64,000 bases of DNA from CBDCCV01 sp965215025. GTDB lineage: Bacteria > Bacteroidota > Rhodothermia > Rhodothermales > Salinibacteraceae. The DNA lies in NCBI GenBank assembly GCA_965215025.1, contig CBDCCV010000001.1, forward strand, positions 62,001 to 126,000, in the 5' to 3' direction. The translations under genes and the position numbers were made by a program. Numbering within the stretch: position 1 is the first letter of the stretch; each line of letters opens with the position of its first letter. Under the pieces are notes generated by a model. That model had not been told where the DNA came from, made no database searches, and saw only the letters and a list, made by a program, of their open reading frames with translations. Below, in pieces: positions 51,537 to 59,744 of the stretch.

Positions 51537-53078
51537 TCATCCCCGCGCCCACGCCGGCACCACGCCCGCCTCGAACCCCAGTACCACCCCGAGGAGCGTG
51601 TACGCCAGCGCCGTGATCAGCACGATGAACAACCCGTTGAGCCAAAGGCCGGCCCGGCTCATCTGCGGAATGGAGATCAGCCCGCTGCCGTAGACGATGG
51701 CGTTCGGCGGCGTGGCCACCGGGAGCATGAACGCGCACGAGGCCGCCAGCGCCGCCGGCACTACCAAAAGGAGCGGGTTCTGCCCGATGCCGATGGCGAC
51801 CGACGCCATGATGGGCAGGAAGGCCGCCGCCGTGGCCGTGTTGCTCGTGATCTCCGTTAAGAAGACGATGAGCGCCACAACGGCGAGCAGCACCAGCACC
51901 ACGGGCCAGCCGCCGACGGCGCCCACGCCCTCGCCGATCCACGCGGCCAGCCCCGTCTCGCTGATGGCCGCCGCCAGGCTCAGCCCCCCGCCGAAGAGGA
52001 CCAAAACGCCCCAGGGCAGCGCCTCGGCGTCGTCCCACGTTAGGAGAAACCGCCCCGCGCCCGTGCCCGCCGGAATCACGAAGAGCGCCAGCGCCGCCGT
52101 CATGGCGATGCCCGCATCCGAAAGCCCCGGCATCCATCCGCTCAAGAGCGGGCGGACGACCCACAAAAACGCCGCCGAGCCGAAAACGACGGCCACGCGC
52201 TTCTCCGCCGCCGTCATCGCGCCCAGCTTTTTCAGCTCCTCGCGGATGAGGCCCGCGCCGCCGGGCAGCTCGCTGAGGCGGATCGGGAAAACGCGCACGA
52301 GCACGAGGTACACGAGTGGGAGCGAGACGACGACGAGCGGGACGCCCACCAGCATCCACTGCGCGAAGCCGATCTCCACGCCGTACGTCTCCAGCATGAA
52401 GCCGGCCAGGAGCGCGTTCGGCGGCGTGCCGATCAAGGTGCCCACCCCGCCGATGTTGCAGGCGTAGGCGATGCTCAAGACGAGCACGACGCCAAAGCTC
52501 GGCGGCAACGCCTCGCCGCGCGCGGCCATCCGCTCCTGGGCCAGGCGCACGATGGAGAGGCCGATGGGCAGCATCATCAGCGCCGTGGCCGTGTTCGAGA
52601 CCCACATCGAAAGAAACGCCGAGGCGATGATGAAGCCGGTGATGATCGAAGACGGCCGCGCCCCCACCCGCCGGACGATGCCCAGGGCGATGCGCCGGTG
52701 CAGGTCCCACGCCTGCATGGCCGCCGCGATCATGAAGCCGCCCAGGAAGAGGAAGATGAGCGGATTGGCATACGGCGCCGCCGCCTCGCCGATGGGCCGG
52801 ATGCCCAGGAGCGGAAACGCCACGAGCGGCACGAGCGCCGTGGCCGCAATCGGCAGCGCCTCGGAGATCCACCACACCGCCATCAAGACGCTCACGGCCG
52901 CCGTACGCCACGCCTCGGGCGCCAGCCCTTCCGGTGCGGGCACGAGCAGCATCAGCACAAACGCCGCCGCCCCGCCCGCCAAACCGATAGACTGGCGCAG
53001 GCCCCAGCCGTTTTCCTCGGCGGGTTCGCCGGGCACAGGTGGAGGCTCATCCATGTCTCGGGCGTCCGGCGACGTCAT
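51537..53078 (-). CDS. DASS-family (SLC13) sodium/anion symporter
   Basis: 513 residues from ATG 53078 (a second ATG at 53054 is equally possible). About 12-14 membrane helices carry the paired SNT signatures WVSNTATALMMLP and EITSNTATAAAFLP and the related IGTPPNALL and ATPPNAIVYG. These bind Na+ and a dicarboxylate, phosphate or sulfate. Unlike the transporter at 29388 it has no TrkA-C domains. Confidence 0.92.
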   Translation of the reverse strand: MTSPDARDMDEPPPVPGEPAEENGWGLRQSIGLAGGAAAFVLMLLVPAPEGLAPEAWRTAAVSVLMAVWWISEALPIAATALVPLVAFPLLGIRPIGEAAAPYANPLIFLFLGGFMIAAAMQAWDLHRRIALGIVRRVGARPSSIITGFIIASAFLSMWVSNTATALMMLPIGLSIVRLAQERMAARGEALPPSFGVVLVLSIAYACNIGGVGTLIGTPPNALLAGFMLETYGVEIGFAQWMLVGVPLVVVSLPLVYLVLVRVFPIRLSELPGGAGLIREELKKLGAMTAAEKRVAVVFGSAAFLWVVRPLLSGWMPGLSDAGIAMTAALALFVIPAGTGAGRFLLTWDDAEALPWGVLVLFGGGLSLAAAISETGLAAWIGEGVGAVGGWPVVLVLLAVVALIVFLTEITSNTATAAAFLPIMASVAIGIGQNPLLLVVPAALAASCAFMLPVATPPNAIVYGSGLISIPQMSRAGLWLNGLFIVLITALAYTLLGVVLGFEAGVVPAWARG

Positions 53079-53244
53079 CGTCCTTGGGGCGGGTCGGCAG
53101 AAGAGCGCGGCGTGGCCCGACGCAAGGACCATCCGCTCAAAAGTAGCAGCGCCGCCGCCGATGCGCCACTTTTGCCGGGGAAGAAAGCCCGGCGCGGCGC
53201 GTACGTCTTTCCACGCCCTTCCTCTGCCCTTATCCGACTTCAGC

Positions 53245-53670
53245 ATGGAAACGCAGCCCGACCTCACCGGCGACCCCGCCCCGCAGTCCGAGAGCGGTCC
53301 GCGCCCGCTCCAGGACATCTTAAGCGACCTCCGCAAGCCCATCCCGCCGCGCCTCTTGGAGACGAAGCGCCTGGGCGGGCAGGAGATCACCTTTTGCCCG
53401 TGGCACCGCGTGCAGAAGATCCTTAACCACTACACGCGCGGCTTTTTAACCTACGCCGTGCGCGAGCGCGTCCTCACCGAGCGGAAGATCATGCTCACCG
53501 TGCGCGTGACGATCCACGCCAAAGAAGGCGCGTTCTTCAACGACGGCACCGGCATCGAAGACCTCGACGCGAGCGGCTACGGAGATTTCCAGAGTGCAGC
53601 AGAGTCAATGGCATTTAGAAGAGCTTGTGCCCGCTTCGGCCTTGGACTTCATCTCTACGAAAACGAGTAG
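53245..53670 (+). CDS. RAD52-like single-strand annealing protein with exchanged 3' end
   Basis: 141 residues. The pattern (WHRVQKILNHYTRG, VRVTIHAKEG, DGTGIEDLDASGYG, AESMAFRRACARFGLGLHLY) resembles the core of RAD52/22-type annealing proteins, where KRA..FG..LY closes the domain. The last ~90 bases (from ~53581) change to low-GC codons (AGA AGA GCT TGT) unlike the rest. They duplicate the native-looking 3' end found 840 bp downstream after the HNH gene. So the gene is intact but its end appears to have come with the insert. It may act in recombination or repair. Confidence 0.7.
   Translation: METQPDLTGDPAPQSESGPRPLQDILSDLRKPIPPRLLETKRLGGQEITFCPWHRVQKILNHYTRGFLTYAVRERVLTERKIMLTVRVTIHAKEGAFFNDGTGIEDLDASGYGDFQSAAESMAFRRACARFGLGLHLYENE
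53581..53654. repeat. Recoded copy of the annealing-gene 3' end
   Basis: Encodes GDFQSAAESMAFRRACARFG in AT-richer codons. It is homologous at protein level to 54421-54480 but strongly diverged in DNA, so the two copies come from different lineages rather than from a recent duplication. Confidence 0.75.
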
Positions 53671-53675
53671 TCAAA

Positions 53676-54509
53676 ATGAAAACGATCTTTGCTCTTGAAG
53701 CGCCACAACGCACCAAGCTCGTTGACCAGTTCTTTGAACGCGCTAGAGTGCGCAGCGAAAATGAGTGCTGGCCTTGGAACCGTTCCCTCACCTTAAGCGG
53801 CTACGGCAGGCTCAAAAGCCAAGGCTATACCTGGCGCGCCCACCGGCTCTCTTATGAGCTATTCAAGGGGCCGATACCGGAAGGAATGCTGGTCATGCAT
53901 GCGTGTGACAATCCTGAATGCGTGAACCCAAGTCACCTCTCCGTGGGAACGCACGCCGACAACAACGCTGATAAGGCCAAGAAAGGCCGTGCCGTGAGCG
54001 GCGAAAAGCACCACTCACGCACGAATCCAGAATGCCTGCTTCGGGGTGAAAAGCATGGCAGAACGAGCCTCACACGGGAGGACGTAATCGAAATGCGCTG
54101 CCTTGCAAGGGAAGGTGTTGCTGATAAGGCACTCGCGGAGCTATATGGTATATCTGCTTCGCAGGCGTGGCGCATCGTCAAGGGGAAGTTCTGGCAGCAC
54201 CTCAACGATGAAGCGCCGCCCGTCACACGCGACCGCCATGTAAGGGGCGCGGCGGTTCCTACTGCCAAGATAGACACGGAAGGAGCGCGCCTCGCGCTTG
54301 CGCTATCCGAAAAGGGGTGGAGCAACAGACGTATCGCAGATGCAATAAGGCAGGATATACGTCTCGTGCGACACATTGTGCAGCGCAAGACCTGGAAACA
54401 CGTTGTTCCCTTTCCGCAGCCGAACGCCGAGAGCATGACCTTCCGCCGAGCGTGCGCGCGCTTCGGCCTCGGCCTCTACGAGGGCGACCCCTCGGCGGCG
54501 GGCGGCTGA
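53676..54509 (+). CDS. HNH homing-type endonuclease fused to the displaced end of the RAD52-like gene
   Basis: 277 residues, starting 3 bp after the annealing-protein stop. An HNH_3-type nuclease domain (~25-110) shows YTWRAHRLSYELFKGPIPEG, VMHACDNPECVNPSHL and GTHADNNADKAKKGR. Two helix-turn-helix DNA-binding repeats follow (REDVIEMRCLAREGVADKAL to RIVKGKFWQHL, and LALALSEKGWSNRRIADAI to IVQRKTWKHV). From ~54424 the frame runs into NAESMTFRRACARFGLGLYEGD, the native end of the RAD52-like gene in high-GC codons. The nuclease part is AT-richer than the genome, indicating recent arrival. Confidence 0.85.
   Translation: MKTIFALEAPQRTKLVDQFFERARVRSENECWPWNRSLTLSGYGRLKSQGYTWRAHRLSYELFKGPIPEGMLVMHACDNPECVNPSHLSVGTHADNNADKAKKGRAVSGEKHHSRTNPECLLRGEKHGRTSLTREDVIEMRCLAREGVADKALAELYGISASQAWRIVKGKFWQHLNDEAPPVTRDRHVRGAAVPTAKIDTEGARLALALSEKGWSNRRIADAIRQDIRLVRHIVQRKTWKHVVPFPQPNAESMTFRRACARFGLGLYEGDPSAAGG
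54421..54509 (+). pseudogene. Displaced native 3' end of the RAD52-like gene
   Basis: Encodes NAESMTFRRACARFGLGLYE and a short GDPSAAGG tail in codons typical of this genome (CGC CGA GCG TGC GCG CGC). It is now the in-frame tail of the HNH gene. Confidence 0.75.
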
Positions 54510-54524
54510 GGCTTTCGTTTGCCG

Positions 54525-56645
54525 CTACACCGCTGCCGTCTCCGCTTCGGCCACGAGGCCGTCTTGCACATGGCGCGGCATGGCCTCATAGTGGCTGAAG
54601 CGCGCCAGGTGCAGCCCGCGCCCCTGCGTCAGGGAGCGCAGCGCGGTGGCGTAGCGGTACAGCTCGGCCTCGGGCACGTGCGCCTCCACCTTCTGGAACA
54701 GCCCCTCAGCCTCGATGCCCTGGATGCGCGCGCGCCGCGTGTTGAGGTCGCTCATCACCTCGCCCGTGTAGTCGCCGGGGATCGTCACCGTGAGCGTGTG
54801 GATCGGCTCCAGAATCGCCGGCTGCGCTTTGCGGAAGGCATTGCGGAAAGCATTGAACGCCGCCGCGCGGAAGGCGGCCTCGTTCGAGTCCACCGGGTGC
54901 ATTCCGCCGTCGTGGACGACCACGCGCACGTCGCCCGCCGGGTAGCCGGCCACCGGGCCTGAGGCCATCGCCTGGAGGACGCCTTTCTGGATCGCGCCGA
55001 AAAAGCGCCGCATGTCAATCACCCCGCCCACGATGGCGTCCACGAAGTGCACGCGCGCGCCCCACTCCGTGTGCTCGACGGCCTCGCCGCGCAACTTCAT
55101 GTCCGGGGGCGGGTCGAACGCCTCCGTCAAAGGCTCAACCATAAGCGCGAGGTCGGCAAACTGGCCCGCGCCGCCGGACTGCTTCTTGTGCCGGTACTGC
55201 GCGCGGGCGCGCGCCTGCACGGTCTCGCGGTAGGCCACGCGCGGGCGGTAGAACTCGACCTCGACGCCGAAGCGGTTCTGGAGGCGGTACTGCGCAATTT
55301 GCAAGTGGAGTTCGCCCTGCCCGGCCAGGACGATCTGCCCGAGGTGCGGGTCGTGGATCACGCGCAACGCCGGGTCCTCCTCGGTAAGCTGATGCAGGCC
55401 CTGGGCGAGCTTGTTTTCGTCGCCCTCTTTTGTGGGACGCAGCGCGCTGCGGTAGCGCGGCTCGGGGAACTCGATGGGCTGGATCTCGGCCGAAGAGCCT
55501 TTCGCGCGCAGCGTGTCGCTCGTGTGCGTGTTCTTGAGCTTGACGAGCGCGCCGAGGTCGCCGGCCACCATCCGCTCCACACCGTCGCGCCCGTGGCCGC
55601 GGATGGCGTAGAGCGGCCCCGTGCGCTCCTGAGCGCCGCTCGATGCGTTCTCGAGGTCGAGGCCCTGCCGGAGCGTGCCCGCGTAGAGGCGGAAAAACGA
55701 GAACTCGCCCACGTGCGGCTCGGCCATCGTGCGGAAGACGAACGCCACCGGATCGGCCTCGGCCTCGGGCGCGATCTCTTGGCCGCTCACCGTCAGAGGC
55801 GCGGGCATGTCCGCCGGCGAGGGGCAGACGTTGTGGATAAAGCGCATCAGCCGCGAGACGCCGATCCCTTCGGTCGCGCTCGTGACGAAGATGGGGAAGA
55901 GCTGCCTCCGGATCATGGCCTGGCGCAGGCCCTGGCGCATCTCGTCCTCGGTCAGGTTCTCCTTCTCGAAGTAGAGTTCCATCAGCCCCTCGTCGTTCTC
56001 GGCGATGTCCTCGACGAGGGCCTGGTGCAGCGCGGCGGCCTCTTCGCGGAAGGGCGGCTCGATCTCGCGCGCCTCGAAGCGGTGGCTGCCCTCGCGGAAG
56101 TGGAGCTGCTTCATCAGGAGCACGTCGATGATCGAGCGCGTGCCCTGCCCGGCGGGGATCTGCACGACGGTGGCGCCGCGCCCGAAGCGCTCTTTGATCT
56201 GCCGCGTCAAAAGGCGGAAGTCGGACGTGGCCGCGTCGAGGTGGTTGATGACGAACATCGCGGGCGTGGCGGTCATCTCGCCGTAGGTCCAGGCCAACTC
56301 GGTGCCCACCTGCACGCCCTCGACGGCGTTCATGACGTAGAGCGCCGTGTCGGCCACCTTCAAAGCGGCGATGGCCTCGCCCGAGAAGTCGGAGTACCCC
56401 GGCGTGTCGAGGAGGTTGATCTTGCGCCCCTCCCAACCCATGTGCAGGAGCGAGGTGAAGACGGACATGCGCCGCTCCTTTTCGCTGGGGTGGTAATCGC
56501 TCGCGGTGGTGCCAGCCTCCACCGTGCCGGGGCGTTTTACCGCGCCGCTGGCGTGGAGCATGGCTTCGGCCAGCGTCGTCTTCCCGCTGCCGTGGTGCCC
56601 CACGAGGGCGACGTTGCGGATGCGGTCCGTGGTGTAGATGTCCAT
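54525..56645 (-). CDS. Elongation factor G-like GTPase
   Basis: 706 residues from ATG 56645. G1 GHHGSGKTTLAE, G3 DTPGYSDFSGEA and an altered G4 (INHLD where EF-G has NKxD) mark the G domain. Domains II-V follow, including GQGELHLQIA and a C-terminal EF-G V domain (TVTIPGDYTGEVMSDLNTRRARIQG). It belongs to the EF-G-like paralogues (EF-G2 type) rather than the main FusA. Its exact role in translation or recycling is uncertain. It converges on the HNH gene (stops 15 bp apart). Confidence 0.88.
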   Translation of the reverse strand: MDIYTTDRIRNVALVGHHGSGKTTLAEAMLHASGAVKRPGTVEAGTTASDYHPSEKERRMSVFTSLLHMGWEGRKINLLDTPGYSDFSGEAIAALKVADTALYVMNAVEGVQVGTELAWTYGEMTATPAMFVINHLDAATSDFRLLTRQIKERFGRGATVVQIPAGQGTRSIIDVLLMKQLHFREGSHRFEAREIEPPFREEAAALHQALVEDIAENDEGLMELYFEKENLTEDEMRQGLRQAMIRRQLFPIFVTSATEGIGVSRLMRFIHNVCPSPADMPAPLTVSGQEIAPEAEADPVAFVFRTMAEPHVGEFSFFRLYAGTLRQGLDLENASSGAQERTGPLYAIRGHGRDGVERMVAGDLGALVKLKNTHTSDTLRAKGSSAEIQPIEFPEPRYRSALRPTKEGDENKLAQGLHQLTEEDPALRVIHDPHLGQIVLAGQGELHLQIAQYRLQNRFGVEVEFYRPRVAYRETVQARARAQYRHKKQSGGAGQFADLALMVEPLTEAFDPPPDMKLRGEAVEHTEWGARVHFVDAIVGGVIDMRRFFGAIQKGVLQAMASGPVAGYPAGDVRVVVHDGGMHPVDSNEAAFRAAAFNAFRNAFRKAQPAILEPIHTLTVTIPGDYTGEVMSDLNTRRARIQGIEAEGLFQKVEAHVPEAELYRYATALRSLTQGRGLHLARFSHYEAMPRHVQDGLVAEAETAAV

Positions 56646-57088
56646 GGGCGGCTTCCCTCCTTTCGGCAGTGTAGGCTTTTCGGCGATGTGGAAAAGGCGT
56701 GCGTTTGGGGGCGAGTGGCAGAAGGCGGATGGAGGCTTGAGAAGCTTCTTAGCGCAGCGCGCTTGGCGGTGTGTGCCGCGCCATGTCCGGAAAGCAGATG
56801 CAGGGGCTTGACACGTCAAGCCCTCGTTTCGGGGCGGCTCCCCTCGGCACGGTCTGTCGAACCACGATTGGGTCTGGTGAATCAAACCCCTACGTGGGAT
56901 GAGCGCCCCTGCTCGTCATTCGCCGTTCACTTCTCCTCTGAAGCACGCGAGGATGGACCTGTTTAAGATAGCTGACGTGAAGAAATAATCAAGACGATTC
57001 GTCGCGCCGTGCCTGCACGAACGGCAACGGCGGCGGCGGCTTTCGAGGCCGCGCTCCCCGCCCGCCCCCTCTGCGAACCTGTGAAGAC
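56646..57088. other. Divergent intergenic region
   Basis: 443 bp between the EF-G-like start and tsaB. Both promoters should lie here; the AT-richer part near 56955-57000 is the likely tsaB promoter. No gene, RNA or repeat is recognised. Confidence 0.3.
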
Positions 57089-57817
57089 GTGAAAACCCTC
57101 CTCGCCCTCGAAACCGCTACCGACGTGTGCGGCGTAGCCCTCGCGCAAAAAGGCCGCGTCACGGTCGAGCTGACGCTCCACCGCCCGCGCCGGCACGCCG
57201 AATGGCTCGTGCCGCTCATCGGCGACGCGCTGCGCTACGGCGGCGTGGCGCCGGGCGACCTCGGCGCTGTGGCCGTCTCCGCAGGCCCCGGCTCGTACAC
57301 GGGCCTGCGCATCGGGGCGAGCACGGCGAAGGGGCTGGCCCTCGCCACCGGCGCCCTGCTCTGCGGCGTGCCCACGCTCGAAGCACTGGCGGCGGCGTGT
57401 GCGCCTTTTGCCGCCGAGGGCGACGCCGTCGTGGCCGCCCTCGACGCCCGCCGCGATGAGGTCTACGCCGCCTCCTTCCGCGCGGGAGCCGACGGCTGGC
57501 CGGTTCCGCACCGCGAGGCCGCCGCCCTGGCCGTGAGCGACTTGCCAGAATGGCTCGGCCCATCAGGCGGGCGCCTCTGGCTCACCGGCCCCGGCGCCGC
57601 GAAAGCCGCCCCAGCGCTCGCCGACGACGGCCGCTTCGAGGTCCGGGCGATGGCGGAAGAAGCCGCCGCGCCCAGTGCCGCGTGGGTGGCGCGCCTGGCG
57701 CTGCGCCGGACCGCGCAGGGCGCCGCGCCGGACGACGTGGCCGCCTTTGAGCCGTTCTATCTGAAAAGCTTCACTCCCACGCCGCGCCAAGGGTCGGCCT
57801 TCGACCGGCTGCCGTAA
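57089..57817 (+). CDS. tsaB: tRNA threonylcarbamoyladenosine biosynthesis protein TsaB
   Basis: 242 residues from a GTG start. The ASKHA-fold opening LLALETATDVCGVAL and the signature SAGPGSYTGLRIGASTAKGLA are diagnostic; CGVPTLEALA and ALDARRDEVYAA also fit. It supports TsaD in forming t6A at position 37 of ANN-decoding tRNAs. Confidence 0.95.
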   Translation: MKTLLALETATDVCGVALAQKGRVTVELTLHRPRRHAEWLVPLIGDALRYGGVAPGDLGAVAVSAGPGSYTGLRIGASTAKGLALATGALLCGVPTLEALAAACAPFAAEGDAVVAALDARRDEVYAASFRAGADGWPVPHREAAALAVSDLPEWLGPSGGRLWLTGPGAAKAAPALADDGRFEVRAMAEEAAAPSAAWVARLALRRTAQGAAPDDVAAFEPFYLKSFTPTPRQGSAFDRLP

Positions 57818-57964
57818 CTTGGCTTTTGGATCGGGGATTTCGGATGTTTCTTTTCTCCGATGCCGGTCCGTTCCGCAGAGCGCTTCTCCCCGACGTCTCC
57901 TCTTCCCGGCCCCCGCGCGCGCCCGGGCGTGGGGCCAATCTGAAAGCAGAAACCACACGCTGAC

Positions 57965-58810
57965 ATGACCTGGTTCAAACGGAAGAAAAAAGGCATCCAG
58001 ACGGACCGCAGCGAGCAAAACGAGGTGCCCGAGGGGCAGTGGGTTAAGTGCCCGGAATGCTCAGAGATCATCAACAAGCGCGAGCTGGAGGAGCGCCTCC
58101 TGGTGTGCCCGAAGTGCGGCCACCACTTCCGCATGGGCAGCACGGGCTACTTCCGCCTGCTCTTCGACGACGGGCAGTACACGCTGCACGACGCGGACCT
58201 GCGCTCCGTGGACGCGCTCGGCTTTACCGACCGCAAGCCGTACCCGCAGCGCCTCGAGGCCGCGCGCGAGAAAACGCAGCAAAGCGACGCCGTCCGCGCC
58301 GCCACCGGGCACCTCGGCGGGCACCGCCTCTCCGTCGCCGCGATGGACTTCTCGTTTATCGGCGGCTCGATGGGGTCGGTCGTGGGCGAGGTGATTGCGC
58401 GGGCCATCCGCCGGGCGTACACGGAGGAGATGGCGCTTTTGGTGATCTCGCAGAGCGGCGGCGCGCGCATGATGGAGGGCGCCCTCTCCCTGATGCAGAT
58501 GGCGAAGACGAGCGCGCACCTGGCCCGCCTGGACAAGGCCGGGCAGCCGTTCATCTCCCTGATGACGAACCCGACCACGGGCGGCGTGACGGCCTCGTTC
58601 GCCATGCTGGGCGACTTCAACCTGGCCGAGCCGAACGCGCTCATCGGCTTCGCCGGGCCGCGCGTGATCCGCGAGACTATCGGCTCGGACCTGCCGGAGG
58701 GGTTTCAGCGGGCGGAGTTCCTGCAGGAGCACGGCTTCCTGGACGCCATCGTGGACCGGCGCGGGCTGCGGCGCTACCTCGGCCACCTCCTGGACCTGGT
58801 GGCGGCCTGA
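57965..58810 (+). CDS. accD: Acetyl-CoA carboxylase carboxyltransferase subunit beta
   Basis: 281 residues. The N-terminal four-Cys zinc finger (VKCPECSEII and LVCPKCGHHF) is followed by the carboxyltransferase core (SFIGGSMGSVVGEVIARA, SQSGGARMMEGALSLMQM, TNPTTGGVTASFAMLGD, GFAGPRVIRETIG). With AccA it moves CO2 from biotin to acetyl-CoA, the first step of fatty acid synthesis. Confidence 0.97.
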   Translation: MTWFKRKKKGIQTDRSEQNEVPEGQWVKCPECSEIINKRELEERLLVCPKCGHHFRMGSTGYFRLLFDDGQYTLHDADLRSVDALGFTDRKPYPQRLEAAREKTQQSDAVRAATGHLGGHRLSVAAMDFSFIGGSMGSVVGEVIARAIRRAYTEEMALLVISQSGGARMMEGALSLMQMAKTSAHLARLDKAGQPFISLMTNPTTGGVTASFAMLGDFNLAEPNALIGFAGPRVIRETIGSDLPEGFQRAEFLQEHGFLDAIVDRRGLRRYLGHLLDLVAA

Positions 58811-58840
58811 GCCGCGCGCCAAGACCTCCCGCTCCCGCCG

Positions 58841-59620
58841 ATGTCCGACGCCTCTTCCGTCTGCGCCGCCCTGGACGCCCTGCGTGCGGCAGAGCGCCGC
58901 GTGGGGGGGTGGCAGGCGGGCGCGGCGGGCGCGGCGCTGGGGCTGCTTTTCCCGCTGGTTCTTGCTTCAGGAGGGTGGGCGCTGGCGGGCGCGCTGCTCG
59001 TCTGGGGCGCGTACTTCGGGCGCAAGGCGTACGGTGCCGCGCACACCCTGCGCGCCACACGGCAGATCCGCCTGGAGCGGCGCTTTGTGCAGCAGCCCTT
59101 TGGCCGGGAGGCGCTGCGCCGCTGCCTCCGCCAGGAGGACCACCTCTGGTCCAGCAGCCTCGTCCTCGGCGGCCTGCGGCGCCTGGACGCGTATCCGCTG
59201 GGGCAGGCGCTGCCGGCGAGCGCGCGGGTGGCGGGCACGCAGCAGCGGTTCCGGCAGGCGCTGCGTCCGCTCCAGCCGCCGGCGTGGGGCCTGGACGCGG
59301 GGGCGGCCCTCTTGCTCGCCGCCACGGCCGTCGGGTTGGGAGCGGCGCGCTCAGCCCTGGGCGCGGGTGCGCTGGTGGCCCTCCTCGTAGCCGAGGGCAT
59401 GGCCGCCGCGCTGCGCGAGCCGCTGAGGCGCCAATGGCGCCGCCTCGTGCGCGCGCTCGGCGCATGGGCACGCGCCGCCGGGGGCGCCGCCGCCCCGCCC
59501 CCGCGCGCTTATCATCACACGCTGCTCTACTACGCGCGCCCCTGGTTCGGCCCTTCTGAGGAAACAGAAAGGGCAGCGGGCAAGGAGACCGCCGTCACGG
59601 AGGACGCTCCGCGCTCATAG
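58841..59620 (+). CDS. Membrane protein of unknown function
   Basis: 259 residues. Two hydrophobic hairpins (~24-60 and ~150-188) flank a basic, Arg-rich cytoplasmic region (TRQIRLERRFVQQPFGREAL). The C-terminus is polar. It starts 30 bp after accD and is probably co-transcribed. No family recognised; a large overlapping frame (58048-59559) on the same strand is the shadow. Confidence 0.6.
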   Translation: MSDASSVCAALDALRAAERRVGGWQAGAAGAALGLLFPLVLASGGWALAGALLVWGAYFGRKAYGAAHTLRATRQIRLERRFVQQPFGREALRRCLRQEDHLWSSSLVLGGLRRLDAYPLGQALPASARVAGTQQRFRQALRPLQPPAWGLDAGAALLLAATAVGLGAARSALGAGALVALLVAEGMAAALREPLRRQWRRLVRALGAWARAAGGAAAPPPRAYHHTLLYYARPWFGPSEETERAAGKETAVTEDAPRS

Positions 59621-59744
59621 CCCCTGCCACGCACGCAGCGGAGCGCAGCCTGCCTGAGCAAGACTGCGCTCCGGTACTGGATTCGGCGTCTAGGGGGCAG
59701 AAGGCTTGGTCCTCCACGCTCCCGGACGCTCCTGCCTCCCGCGC

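Noticed and set aside
55047..56966. A 639-residue plus-strand frame
   Set aside because: It is antisense to the EF-G-like gene and has shadow composition without motifs.
58048..59559. A 503-residue plus-strand frame over accD and the next gene
   Set aside because: It is a shadow; accD is unmistakable in the other frame.
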